A stretch of 13,067 nucleotides of DNA from CAYSBA01 sp964429075 [NCBI: uncultured bacterium] (GTDB taxonomy: Bacteria > CAYSBA01), in assembly GCA_964429075.1 (NCBI GenBank), contig CAYSBA010000007.1, forward strand, positions 1 through 13,067. The letters run 5' to 3'. A model generated the notes under the pieces. It was not told where the DNA came from, made no database searches, and was given only the letters and a program-made list of their open reading frames with translations. This document shows positions 1 through 7,445 of this stretch, piece by piece; the first letter of the stretch is position 1; each line of letters begins with the position of its first letter. The position numbers and the translations under genes were made by a program.

Positions 1-2
1 AA

Positions 3-191
3 CAGCTACTGCCTGCACCTTACCAAACCCTTCATATTCTAAAGCCCTATCCTGTAAGAAGGATTGATCTACACCTAAAGGATGGGTATGGTGTGGTACT
101 TGATGATGCAATATCAGGGATATATGCTAACTTTGTCTTAAGGCTATTTATAGCCCTTCACATACTACCTGTTATACATATTTTTAGATGA
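3..191 (+). CDS. pgpA: Phosphatidylglycerophosphatase A, C-terminal fragment (5' end outside window)
   Basis: A plus-strand frame is open from the left edge to TGA at 189-191 and encodes 62 residues. The fragment contains KPYPVRRID, then KDGYGVVLDDAISGIYAN, then a hydrophobic end (FVLRLFIALHILPVIHIF). This matches the C-terminal part of the PgpA family as I know it: a (D)xxKPxPIRxxD segment, a GGxGxMxDDxxAG motif and a final membrane helix. PgpA removes the phosphate of phosphatidylglycerophosphate to give phosphatidylglycerol at the inner membrane. The start and the N-terminal two thirds lie outside the window. It is the only plus-strand gene seen, and its last 27 bases overlap the 3' end of mazG on the other strand. 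The DD motif makes the family call fairly safe; the gene's integrity cannot be judged. Confidence 0.8.
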   Translation, partial: QLLPAPYQTLHILKPYPVRRIDLHLKDGYGVVLDDAISGIYANFVLRLFIALHILPVIHIFR

Positions 192-965
192 GCCCTTCTC
201 ACTCCTTTTTGCCTCCTCCCACAACGCATCCAGTGTCTCCATAGATTCATCTATTACCCTTTTGCCATTTTTTTGTAATCTTTTTTCAATAAAAGAAAAT
301 CTTCTTCTGAATTTTAAGTTTGCCTCTCTCAGACAATTCTCTGCACAAAGATCATAAAATCTACAGAGGTTTACAAGTATAAAAAAGAGATCACCTATCT
401 CTTCAGAGATCTCACTTTTCTTGCCATCTTTCAGGGCATCGAGTAGTTCACCAAATTCCTCTTTCAACTTTTTAACAACCCCATCTTTATCGTTCCAGTC
501 AAAGCCCACACAGGCCGCCCTCTTTGATATCTTTTCAGCTTCAATAAGTGCAGGTAAATTTCTCGGCACACCATCTAAAAGCCCATCTTTATCTTTTACC
601 TTCTTTTCTTCCCACTTTCTCAGGGCCTCTACAGCCGTCTTTGCATATTCAGTCTCTTTGAAGACATGAGGGTGTCTTTTTATCAATTTTTCTATTATCC
701 CTTCAACTACCTGATCTAATGTTCCCCTCTTCTCTTCTTCAAGTAATCTTGAATAGAAAAAAACATGGTGTAAGAGATCACCAAGTTCCTCTACAATATG
801 TTTATTATCACCACTTTCGATCGCATCTGCCAGTTCATAGGCCTCTTCTATTGTATATCCTTTAATACTGCTTAAGGTCTGTTCCCTATCCCATGGACAG
901 CCACCTTCTCCCCTTAAGCGATCGGTTATCTCTTTCAATCTTCTCAGTTTTTCTGCAAAATCCAT
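165..965 (-). CDS. mazG: Nucleoside triphosphate pyrophosphohydrolase MazG
   Basis: MazG hydrolyses (d)NTPs to the monophosphate and PPi in the cytoplasm, a housecleaning role that also affects (p)ppGpp levels in E. coli. The 266-residue length is normal. Both halves of the tandem MazG fold are visible. The N-terminal half has GGCPWDREQT (about 21-30), the metal-binding EEAYE (40-44) and EELGD (59-63), and RHPHVF (97-102). The C-terminal half has KEEFGELLDA (168-177) and EEIGDLFF (188-195). The ATG at 965 gives the family's usual start (FxxKLrrLkeI). There is no clear Shine-Dalgarno sequence: the preceding gene stops 5 bases upstream, so translation is probably coupled. It is the last gene of the minus-strand run, and its stop lies inside the end of the convergent pgpA. 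PPi made by MazG could feed HppA, encoded three genes upstream; that link is inference. Confidence 0.96.
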   Translation of the reverse strand: MDFAEKLRRLKEITDRLRGEGGCPWDREQTLSSIKGYTIEEAYELADAIESGDNKHIVEELGDLLHHVFFYSRLLEEEKRGTLDQVVEGIIEKLIKRHPHVFKETEYAKTAVEALRKWEEKKVKDKDGLLDGVPRNLPALIEAEKISKRAACVGFDWNDKDGVVKKLKEEFGELLDALKDGKKSEISEEIGDLFFILVNLCRFYDLCAENCLREANLKFRRRFSFIEKRLQKNGKRVIDESMETLDALWEEAKRSEKGSSKNMYNR

Positions 966-970
966 AACAA

Positions 971-2722
971 TTATAATGATGGAAAAAAATGATCTGTACT
1001 ATCCTGCCTTGGTGGTCTTTTGTCTCTTCTCCTCTCTTCAAGTCCGGTATGTTCGTCTGGAGTACCAGGATCTATAATATCACTACCTGTAAGTGGCATC
1101 CCTACCTGAAATACAAGTGCTGGTATAAGCACTTTTGACTCAAGCTCTACTCTTTTCTCATTGAGTTGTGGTATTGAATCTGGATTTTCCAGAAGTATAT
1201 CGCCAATACTGTCTCTTGCAAGGTCAATTGGTCCTGTCTTTATTATTGCTGACAACCCCTCCGCACGGGCAGCGTATGTTACAAAGGCAGCAATCCTTCC
1301 CAATTTTCTGTATTCTAAATCACCCTTTCTGGTATCTATACAGAATATTGTACACCTTGGGTGTGTATTTTTGAACTTCAAAAAGAATCTTCCAAAACCA
1401 GATGCAAGTGATTTCATCATCCTTGCAAAGAGGGCTGCTGTAAGAGGACGGTTGCGGGAATCTACAATAATACCATCTTTTTCTCTAAATCTTCCATCAA
1501 GAAAAAGCCTGTCTCTCAAATAACAGCCAATCCACTCTTTTTTTATTGGATCATTCTTCTTTAGTTCAATATCTATCAGGTTGTTTTTTAAGAGAAAATT
1601 TGAAAGGTTCTCTACAGTAAAGGTTGACAAAAATCCACCACCCTGATCATTCCCGTACAATGATTCGTGCATCGCAATTCCAATTTTATCAAGTGTAGTG
1701 TGAAATTTGTTAAAGTTGAAATAGGTTATACCACTTTCCTGTTCTAATCCCTCCGGGGCCTCAAAGATGTTTCTGATCATAGTGCTCTGTACCTCCTTAC
1801 CAGGGGAGGCAACTCGCTGTGTTGATCTGTACATTAAAAGATTCCAGAAGTCATCGTAAATTATACCTTCAAATCCATCATGGCCTCTCCCAACAACAAA
1901 GAGTGCATCTGGTATGTATCGTCCTTCTTCTACCATCGATTTGAGCCTGCTGTAGCGATCGATATCTACTTTTTGAAGGGAATTTCTTAATGATGTGATT
2001 ACGATATCTTTTATGATTTTTATCTCATTATCATCGCTCAGAACATATTCCTGAAAATATAGCCTGCGTGAAAAAGCGGCCATCTGAAATACAGCTGAGT
2101 ATATACCTGCATCAATCAGCTCTTCCTTTGCGGTCACAGAATTTCCAAAAGGCTCAAGTACATCACCAAGTAAGGACTCGTATCGGTCCCTTCTCAATAG
2201 GACGAATATTGGACAGTCAGGCGATATATCTGGAAATTTTTTGTATATATCTTTTATCCTCTCCTTTAGACTTCTTTCTTTTATCTCAACGAGGCGCATT
2301 GGCTCCCAGTTTGTTGCTGAGGGTGCCCATACACCGGCAAAAGAGCACCATAGTATATCTTCGAGTTCTGGAGAGTATATTTTGGAAGGCCGTTTTACTC
2401 TTTTTATCGTATCAAGAAAACCTTTGAAGCTGTTGAATCTGCTGTATGTTCTGCCAAGTCTTCCGTCTGAGAAGACAGTCCATGTATCCCCACCATTTGT
2501 TAATGATATGGCTGATCCGTCAATGTCTACAAAACTACCACACTTTTTCGCCTTTTCTCTTGCCCTGTTGAGCTCTTCTATAAAGGAATTATAAATCTCT
2601 TCAAAGATCTGGTCTCTTTTTTTTATATCAATGCCGATCAGTCTTCCACAGACTCCCTCTTTTTTCCTCTGATCAGAGAAGTTCTTAATCCTGTCGAAGA
2701 GTATAGATTTGCCAGAGGTCAT
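971..2722 (-). CDS. Two-domain nitroreductase-like flavoprotein of unknown substrate
   Basis: A 583-residue protein without a name I recognise. Two regions resemble the FMN-binding nitroreductase fold. In the first, SPELEDILWCSFAG leads into VWAPSATNWEPMRLVEI (131-147), like the family's 'aPSatNxQPWrfvvv' segment; ELIDAGIYSAVFQMAAF (201-217) looks like the helix following the active-site region. In the second, LMYRSTQRVASP (296-307) resembles the N-terminal 'RRSvRxf' motif, GRIAAFVTYAARAEGLSA (475-492) the 'aaxnlxLaAxalGlgs' helix, and LIPALVFQVGMPL (532-544) the closing strand 'alixiGxP'. This suggests a tandem duplication or internal dimer; single nitroreductases are about 170-250 residues. 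The tail (about 553-583) is charged and probably disordered. The ATG lies 2 bases after the stop of the EF-G-like gene, with AGAAGG upstream. Both domain calls rest on short motifs, so the flavin and enzyme activity are inferences. Confidence 0.6.
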   Translation of the reverse strand: MTSGKSILFDRIKNFSDQRKKEGVCGRLIGIDIKKRDQIFEEIYNSFIEELNRAREKAKKCGSFVDIDGSAISLTNGGDTWTVFSDGRLGRTYSRFNSFKGFLDTIKRVKRPSKIYSPELEDILWCSFAGVWAPSATNWEPMRLVEIKERSLKERIKDIYKKFPDISPDCPIFVLLRRDRYESLLGDVLEPFGNSVTAKEELIDAGIYSAVFQMAAFSRRLYFQEYVLSDDNEIKIIKDIVITSLRNSLQKVDIDRYSRLKSMVEEGRYIPDALFVVGRGHDGFEGIIYDDFWNLLMYRSTQRVASPGKEVQSTMIRNIFEAPEGLEQESGITYFNFNKFHTTLDKIGIAMHESLYGNDQGGGFLSTFTVENLSNFLLKNNLIDIELKKNDPIKKEWIGCYLRDRLFLDGRFREKDGIIVDSRNRPLTAALFARMMKSLASGFGRFFLKFKNTHPRCTIFCIDTRKGDLEYRKLGRIAAFVTYAARAEGLSAIIKTGPIDLARDSIGDILLENPDSIPQLNEKRVELESKVLIPALVFQVGMPLTGSDIIDPGTPDEHTGLEERRRDKRPPRQDSTDHFFPSL

Positions 2723-2724
2723 AT

Positions 2725-4749
2725 TTAGCCTTCTGAGGCCTTTTTAGATTCTTCTATAATCTTCTGTTGTAGGTGTGGCGGGACTATTTCGTAGTGGTCG
2801 AACTCCATTGTAAAATAACCCTGACCCTGTGTCATTGTTGACAGTTCTGCAGCAAATTGCTGAATCTCTGCTTGAGGTGCCAGTGCAACAATACGTTGAA
2901 ACCCTCCAAGAGGCTCCATCTTTAAGATTTTACCCCTTTTTGAGGTAATATCGCCGTTTATCTGACCTATATAGTCGTCCGGAACTACGATCTCAAGCTT
3001 CATTATGGGTTCAAGAATGACAGGTGCAGCCTGTTCATAGGCCTTCTTAAATCCAAGACTTCCAGCAATCTGAAATGCCATATCAGATGAATCCACTGAA
3101 TGATGAGAACCATCGTAAAGCGTTACTTTTACGTCAACAATAGGATATCCTGCAAGAAGACCCTTTTCCATTGTATCCTTTATACCCTTTTCTACGGAGG
3201 GTATGAAATTCTTTGGTATAACACCACCCACAATGTTGTCAACAAATTCAAAACCCTTACCTCTTGGTTGGGGCTCGATTTTTATCCATGTATCACCATA
3301 TTGTCCACGTCCGCCGGTCTGTTTTTTATATTTCCCTTGAGCATTGGCACTCTTTGTGATCGTCTCTCTGTAAGGTATCTTGGGAGGCAAAAGTTCGATC
3401 TCTACATCAAACTTCCTCTTTAATCTTTCGGTAAATATGTCTATCTGAATCTGACCAAGACCACCAAGGATCAATTCTTTTGTCTGAGGCTCCCTGAATA
3501 AAACAAGTGATGATTCCTCTTGCAGCAATCTGTTCATCGAACTTGTAATCTTCTGTTCATCCTTCTGACCCTTTGGTTTGACAGCGTAAAAGAGAACAGG
3601 CTTTTGTGGGGGTTCAGTATGTATCACCCGCTGTTGCTTAGAGGTACAGAGGGTGTCTCCAATATGGGTATCAGACAGCTTTGGCAAAACAACTATATCT
3701 CCAATAACTGCCCTATCAGTCTTTACAAGATCTTTACCTTTAACGATCTGAATGCCCGATATCTTTTCTGATACCCTCTTTGTGCTGTTAAAAAGGGGTG
3801 TGGAGCTATCAATTACCCCTGCCATCACTTTGACGTATGAAAATTTTCCACTGAAAGGATCGAAAGATGTATTAAAAACATATCCGAGAAAACCTGAATC
3901 TTCACTTCCCTGTTCTTCTCCTTCTTCGAGCTTGATAGTCTTTTTATCTGGCGATGGTACATAATTATCGAGGGCTGACAAAAGTTGTGGTATGCCTGTC
4001 AGATTGAGAGCAGATGTGCAAAAGAGAGGGATGATCTCTCCAGAAAGGATCCCTTTTATCATTACAGGACCCAGCACATCCATAGAGATATCTCCAGTTT
4101 CAAGATATTTCTCCATCAGCTCCTCATCCTGTTCAACTATTGACTCTATCGCCTGAACTCTCAACTCTTCAAAAGATGAGCCTACTGCATCAGGACTAAC
4201 CTCTGTGAATTTTGTATCTCCAGGTTTGTGAGAATATCCCTTGTTTTCAAATAGATTAAAAACCCCTGCTTGAGAATCACCAAGAGGTACAGTAACAGGC
4301 ATAAAGCTACCACCACCAAATCTCAATTTAAGGTCATCAATGATTGAAGAGATGTTTATACCTTTATCAATCCCATTAATGACAACAAATACAGGTGTTT
4401 TTGAGTCCTTTATATCTTCCCATATACGAAGTCCATGTACTGTCAATCCCTTTTCTGGATTATAGACAAATAATACTCCATCTGAGACTATTATTGCGTT
4501 TTGAATGTCCTTTCTATATTCAAATATCCCGGGCGTATCAATAAAATTAAACCCCCCACAGGAGAAGGCCTTTAATTTTATCGTGAACTTTCTCTTTTTT
4601 TCCTCCTCTTCGGTATCAATAAGAGAAGGTGCTTCTGGATCTTCCCTCCTTGTTGATATAACCTTATTTAGAAACAGGATAGATTCTATAAGCTGAGTCT
4701 TTCCTGAGCCATCAGATCCAACTACTGCAATTGTTCTTTTGTATCCCAT
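2725..4749 (-). CDS. Elongation factor G-like translational GTPase (divergent EF-G paralogue)
   Basis: The full EF-G domain order is present in 674 residues: G domain, domain II (GYVFNTSFDPFSGKFSYVKV), domain III (LGGLGQIQIDI), domain IV (GGRGQYGDTW, and GSHHSVDSSDMAF near the tip) and domain V (LEPIMKLEIVVPDDYIGQ, SKRGKI). The P-loop GSDGSGKT and DTPG are intact. Several switch residues differ from true EF-G: PGH is PGI, NKxD is NGID, and the ERGITI region is KRKFTI. These changes place it with the EF-G-like (EF-G-2 type) paralogues rather than the main translocase FusA. Its role is unknown; a part in ribosome recycling or stress is possible. I chose ATG at 4749 because GGAG lies 7 bases upstream and the start gives MGYKRTIAVVG. 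An upstream TTG at 4773 would add 8 residues, has no ribosome site and sits about at the predicted transcript start. Confidence 0.88.
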   Translation of the reverse strand: MGYKRTIAVVGSDGSGKTQLIESILFLNKVISTRREDPEAPSLIDTEEEEKKRKFTIKLKAFSCGGFNFIDTPGIFEYRKDIQNAIIVSDGVLFVYNPEKGLTVHGLRIWEDIKDSKTPVFVVINGIDKGINISSIIDDLKLRFGGGSFMPVTVPLGDSQAGVFNLFENKGYSHKPGDTKFTEVSPDAVGSSFEELRVQAIESIVEQDEELMEKYLETGDISMDVLGPVMIKGILSGEIIPLFCTSALNLTGIPQLLSALDNYVPSPDKKTIKLEEGEEQGSEDSGFLGYVFNTSFDPFSGKFSYVKVMAGVIDSSTPLFNSTKRVSEKISGIQIVKGKDLVKTDRAVIGDIVVLPKLSDTHIGDTLCTSKQQRVIHTEPPQKPVLFYAVKPKGQKDEQKITSSMNRLLQEESSLVLFREPQTKELILGGLGQIQIDIFTERLKRKFDVEIELLPPKIPYRETITKSANAQGKYKKQTGGRGQYGDTWIKIEPQPRGKGFEFVDNIVGGVIPKNFIPSVEKGIKDTMEKGLLAGYPIVDVKVTLYDGSHHSVDSSDMAFQIAGSLGFKKAYEQAAPVILEPIMKLEIVVPDDYIGQINGDITSKRGKILKMEPLGGFQRIVALAPQAEIQQFAAELSTMTQGQGYFTMEFDHYEIVPPHLQQKIIEESKKASEG

Positions 4750-4760
4750 CCCAATTCTCC
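4750..4760 (-). promoter_or_regulatory. Ribosome binding site that decides the EF-G-like start
   Basis: On the minus strand GGAGA (4756-4760) is followed by a 7-base gap to the ATG at 4749 (GGAG, then AATTGGG, then ATG). This is a standard Shine-Dalgarno distance and favours 4749 over the TTG at 4773, which has no purine-rich site upstream. Confidence 0.7.
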
Positions 4761-4762
4761 AT

Positions 4763-4774
4763 TTTGAATTCAAA
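4763..4774. repeat. 12-bp perfect palindrome at the predicted transcript start
   Basis: TTTGAATTCAAA reads the same on both strands and covers the predicted start point of the promoter at 4779-4806. It could be an operator or the base of a leader structure. In AT-rich DNA a 12-bp palindrome can also arise by chance. Confidence 0.35.
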
Positions 4775-4778
4775 TTTA

Positions 4779-4806
4779 CTTATAACAGCCCTGTATAAAA
4801 CTTCAA
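4779..4806 (-). promoter_or_regulatory. Likely sigma-70 promoter for the EF-G-like gene
   Basis: In the 59-base gap after hppA, the minus strand shows TTGAAG (4801-4806) as -35, a 16-base spacer, and TATAAG (4779-4784) as -10. A TG dinucleotide is placed as in an extended -10 (TGT before TATAAG). A start about 7 bases further on (near 4772) would give a leader of some 20-25 bases that carries the GGAG site. The call is from consensus matching by eye; the gap length and the separate ribosome site support it. Confidence 0.5.
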
Positions 4807-4808
4807 CC

Positions 4809-6827
4809 CTATGAGAGCAGTGGTGCAATAACAAGCGCAATAATAGATATGAGCTTAATCAGAATGTTCAATGATGGACCTGCTGTATCCTTGAATGGAT
4901 CTCCAACAGTATCACCAACAACAGCAGCCTTGTGAACCTCAGAACCCTTACCACCAAAGTTACCAGCCTCTATGAATTTTTTGGCATTATCCCATGCACC
5001 GCCTGCATTCGCCATAAAGATTGCAAGTAAAACTCCAGATACCGTAACTCCTACAAGCAGTCCACCAAGCATCTCTTTACTACCCAAAAAACCAACCAGG
5101 ATTGGTGCAAGCAGTGCAAGGACACCGGGCATGATCATCTGCTTTATTGCACCTTTTGTACTGATGTCCACGCACCTTGCATAATCTGCTTCTGCCTTTC
5201 CCTCCAGAAGACCCGGAATCTCCTTAAACTGTCTCCTTACCTCTTCTATCATCTTGTATGCAGCCTTTCCGACTGCCCTCAACGCCATCGATGAGAAAAC
5301 AAATGGTAGAGTTGCGCCTATAAATATACCTGCCATTATAGATGGATTACTGACATCAATACTGGACAATTTCACCTGAGATTTAAACGCCGCAAAGAGT
5401 GCAAGGGCTGTAAGAGCTGCAGAACCGATTGCAAAGCCCTTTCCTATTGCTGCTGTTGTATTACCCACTGCATCAAGCCTATCGGTTCTCTTTCTTACCT
5501 CTGGACCAAGTTCTGCCATCTCAGCAATTCCACCTGCATTGTCTGAGATCGGCCCATAGGCATCCACTGAAAGCTGTATCCCCGTTGTAGAAAGCATGCC
5601 AAGCGCTGCAAGGGCAATTCCATAAAGACCTGCAAACTTGCTTGCAATCACGATTGCAGCTGCAATCGCAACGAGGGGTAACCAGGTGCTCCACATACCG
5701 TTTGCGATACCACTTAAGATATTTGTTGCAGTACCTGTCTGTGAATCGTGGGCAATATTCTGTGCCGGGGACTTCAGTTCTGATGTATAATACTCTGTGG
5801 AAAGTCCAACTATAATTCCGCATATCAACCCGGCAATAGTTGCATAAAAGACACCCATTGCACGATCAGCAGGCAACATCCACTTAATAATGAAGTATGC
5901 AAACACGAGCATCAGAAAGGCCGAAATAAAAGTTCCAAGATTAAGGGCCTTCTGAGGATCACCATCCTCTTTTGTCTTAACAAACAGTGTACCGACTATC
6001 GAGGCTATCACACCAGCACCGGCAAGGAAGAGAGGCAGAACAACTGCTCCTTTTACATTGACCCAGTTTGCAGATATCCCAAGGACCATTGCACCAATAA
6101 TTGCACCTATATAAGATTCAAAGAGATCGGCCCCCATACCAGCCACATCACCCACATTGTCTCCAACATTATCAGCAATAACTGCAGGGTTTCGTGGATC
6201 GTCTTCCGGTATACCCGCCTCAACCTTACCAACTAAATCTGCACCCATGTCTGCTGCCTTTGTGTATATACCACCACCTACCCTTGCAAATAAGGCTATC
6301 GAACTCGCACCAAGGCTGAATCCGGTTATTACTGCAAGCAGTCTCTCCATATCGGGAAATATATTTCTGTAGATGATAAAAAGGCTACCAAGTCCCAATA
6401 AACCGAGCCCAACAACACACATTCCCATAACAGAGCCACCAGAAAAGGCCACAGACAGCGCCTTTATCAGGCTATTCTTTGCAGCGCTCGCAGTTCTTCC
6501 ATTAGAGAGGGTTGCTACTCTCATTCCTATATAACCTGCAAGGGCAGAACAGAATGCACCTATTACAAATGATAGTGCAATCAGGGCATGACTACGTGGA
6601 TTTCTTGCGTTACTAACACCGAGCAATATTGCAATAACAATAACGAATCCTACAAGGACACTGTACTCAGCCTTTAGAAAGGCCATTGCCCCCTGTCTGA
6701 TATAACCGGTTATCTTTACAACCTTCTCATTTCCTGGATCCTGTTTTTTGATCCAGACTGTCTTAAAAAATGCATAGATTAATGCAAGGATTCCTGCAGC
6801 TGGAACCAGAAGTAGATAATCTTTCAT
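4809..6827 (-). CDS. hppA: K+-dependent membrane-bound ion-pumping pyrophosphatase
   Basis: This integral inner-membrane enzyme couples hydrolysis of PPi to pumping of H+ or Na+. The 672-residue length and many hydrophobic helices fit the family. Catalytic motifs are intact: [20 protein letters not shown] (219-238), [12 protein letters not shown] (422-433) and [15 protein letters not shown] (638-652). The segment [10 protein letters not shown] (455-464) has Ala where K+-independent enzymes have Lys (GNTTKA), so it belongs to the K+-dependent class. The Glu of DLFES (E237) corresponds to the gate Glu of the Thermotoga Na+-pumping enzyme, but the sequence alone does not settle Na+ against H+. 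ATG at 6827 overlaps the pth stop (ATGA) and is preceded by a very strong AGGAGGAGG located inside the last codons of pth, so the two are likely translated in a coupled way. The enzyme could recover energy from PPi released by biosynthesis. Confidence 0.97.
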   Translation of the reverse strand: MKDYLLLVPAAGILALIYAFFKTVWIKKQDPGNEKVVKITGYIRQGAMAFLKAEYSVLVGFVIVIAILLGVSNARNPRSHALIALSFVIGAFCSALAGYIGMRVATLSNGRTASAAKNSLIKALSVAFSGGSVMGMCVVGLGLLGLGSLFIIYRNIFPDMERLLAVITGFSLGASSIALFARVGGGIYTKAADMGADLVGKVEAGIPEDDPRNPAVIADNVGDNVGDVAGMGADLFESYIGAIIGAMVLGISANWVNVKGAVVLPLFLAGAGVIASIVGTLFVKTKEDGDPQKALNLGTFISAFLMLVFAYFIIKWMLPADRAMGVFYATIAGLICGIIVGLSTEYYTSELKSPAQNIAHDSQTGTATNILSGIANGMWSTWLPLVAIAAAIVIASKFAGLYGIALAALGMLSTTGIQLSVDAYGPISDNAGGIAEMAELGPEVRKRTDRLDAVGNTTAAIGKGFAIGSAALTALALFAAFKSQVKLSSIDVSNPSIMAGIFIGATLPFVFSSMALRAVGKAAYKMIEEVRRQFKEIPGLLEGKAEADYARCVDISTKGAIKQMIMPGVLALLAPILVGFLGSKEMLGGLLVGVTVSGVLLAIFMANAGGAWDNAKKFIEAGNFGGKGSEVHKAAVVGDTVGDPFKDTAGPSLNILIKLISIIALVIAPLLS

Positions 6828-7414
6828 CGTCCTCCTCCTAACAGTTTTTTTCTATTAAAATTGTTCATGGTTTTTTTTATTCCATCAATAAGCACAGATT
6901 TTAAAAGATAAGATGCCCTTTCTGTAAACTCCTGAAACTCTTTTAAACGTTCACCCCTAATAGGCATCAATACATAGTCAGAAGGTTTTAAATTCTCTTC
7001 AGACCTACCAACTCCCAACTTTAATCTCCAGAAATCGCTATTATTAAGACAATCTATGATCGATTGTACACCCTTGTGTCCGGCTGATGATCCCCCAAAC
7101 TGAAATTTTACCCTGTAGCGTTCAAGGTCAATATCATCATGTACAACTATCATACTATCTAAGGGAATGGGTTTATATTTTAAGAATTTGCTTACTGCAA
7201 GCCCGGAGTTATTCATAAACGTAAGAGGGTATAATAGTATTGTTTGTATATTGTTGATAGTACCCTGAACAACTCTGTAAAGACCCCTCTTCTGATTCAC
7301 TCTGCTGGGCACAATCTCTTTTTCCAGTCTCATTAAGGTCAAAAAACCTGCATTATGATATGTGTTAATATATCTTTCACCGGGATTGCCAAGACCAACA
7401 AAGAGATGCACCAC
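6824..7414 (-). CDS. pth: Peptidyl-tRNA hydrolase
   Basis: Pth cuts the ester bond of peptidyl-tRNA that drops off the ribosome, recycling tRNA in the cytoplasm. At 196 residues it has the normal length. Visible motifs: [11 protein letters not shown] (5-15, with N10), YHNAGF with the catalytic His20, LTFMNNSG (64-71, with N68), VHDDID (91-96, with D93), [13 protein letters not shown] (107-119) and WRLKLGVGR (129-137). Two usual family residues differ: TRHN reads TYHN, and GHNG reads GHKG (Lys114 for Asn). The start is GTG at 7414 (followed directly by a second GTG at 7411), with GGAG 5 bases upstream. It follows rplY after 31 bases and overlaps hppA by 4 bases. The last codons (LLGGGR) encode the ribosome site of hppA. 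Confidence 0.95.
   Translation of the reverse strand: MVHLFVGLGNPGERYINTYHNAGFLTLMRLEKEIVPSRVNQKRGLYRVVQGTINNIQTILLYPLTFMNNSGLAVSKFLKYKPIPLDSMIVVHDDIDLERYRVKFQFGGSSAGHKGVQSIIDCLNNSDFWRLKLGVGRSEENLKPSDYVLMPIRGERLKEFQEFTERASYLLKSVLIDGIKKTMNNFNRKKLLGGGR
6831..6840 (-). promoter_or_regulatory. Strong ribosome binding site for hppA inside pth
   Basis: The minus strand reads TAGGAGGAGG and then ACG before the ATG of hppA at 6827. This is close to the strongest possible Shine-Dalgarno sequence. It lies in the 3' coding end of pth, which explains the Gly-rich Pth C-terminus (GGGR). Confidence 0.75.
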
Positions 7415-7424
7415 TTCTGCTCCA

Positions 7425-7440
7425 GAATATTAGAATATTA
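7425..7440. repeat. Tandem 8-bp repeat in the rplY-pth gap
   Basis: Plus strand GAATATTA occurs twice in direct tandem (7425-7432 and 7433-7440), just upstream of the pth ribosome site. It accounts for half of the 31-base gap. No function is evident; it may be a slippage duplication. Confidence 0.5.
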
Positions 7441-7445
7441 CTTTT

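Noticed and set aside
4750-4808. Intrinsic terminator after hppA
   Set aside because: The only symmetry is the AT-rich palindrome TTTGAATTCAAA without a GC stem or following T-run; it sits at the predicted start of the next gene instead.
5521-5823. Minus-strand 100-codon open frame rich in Cys, Arg and Trp
   Set aside because: It lies wholly within hppA in another frame of the same strand, has no family resemblance and has the composition of an out-of-frame shadow.
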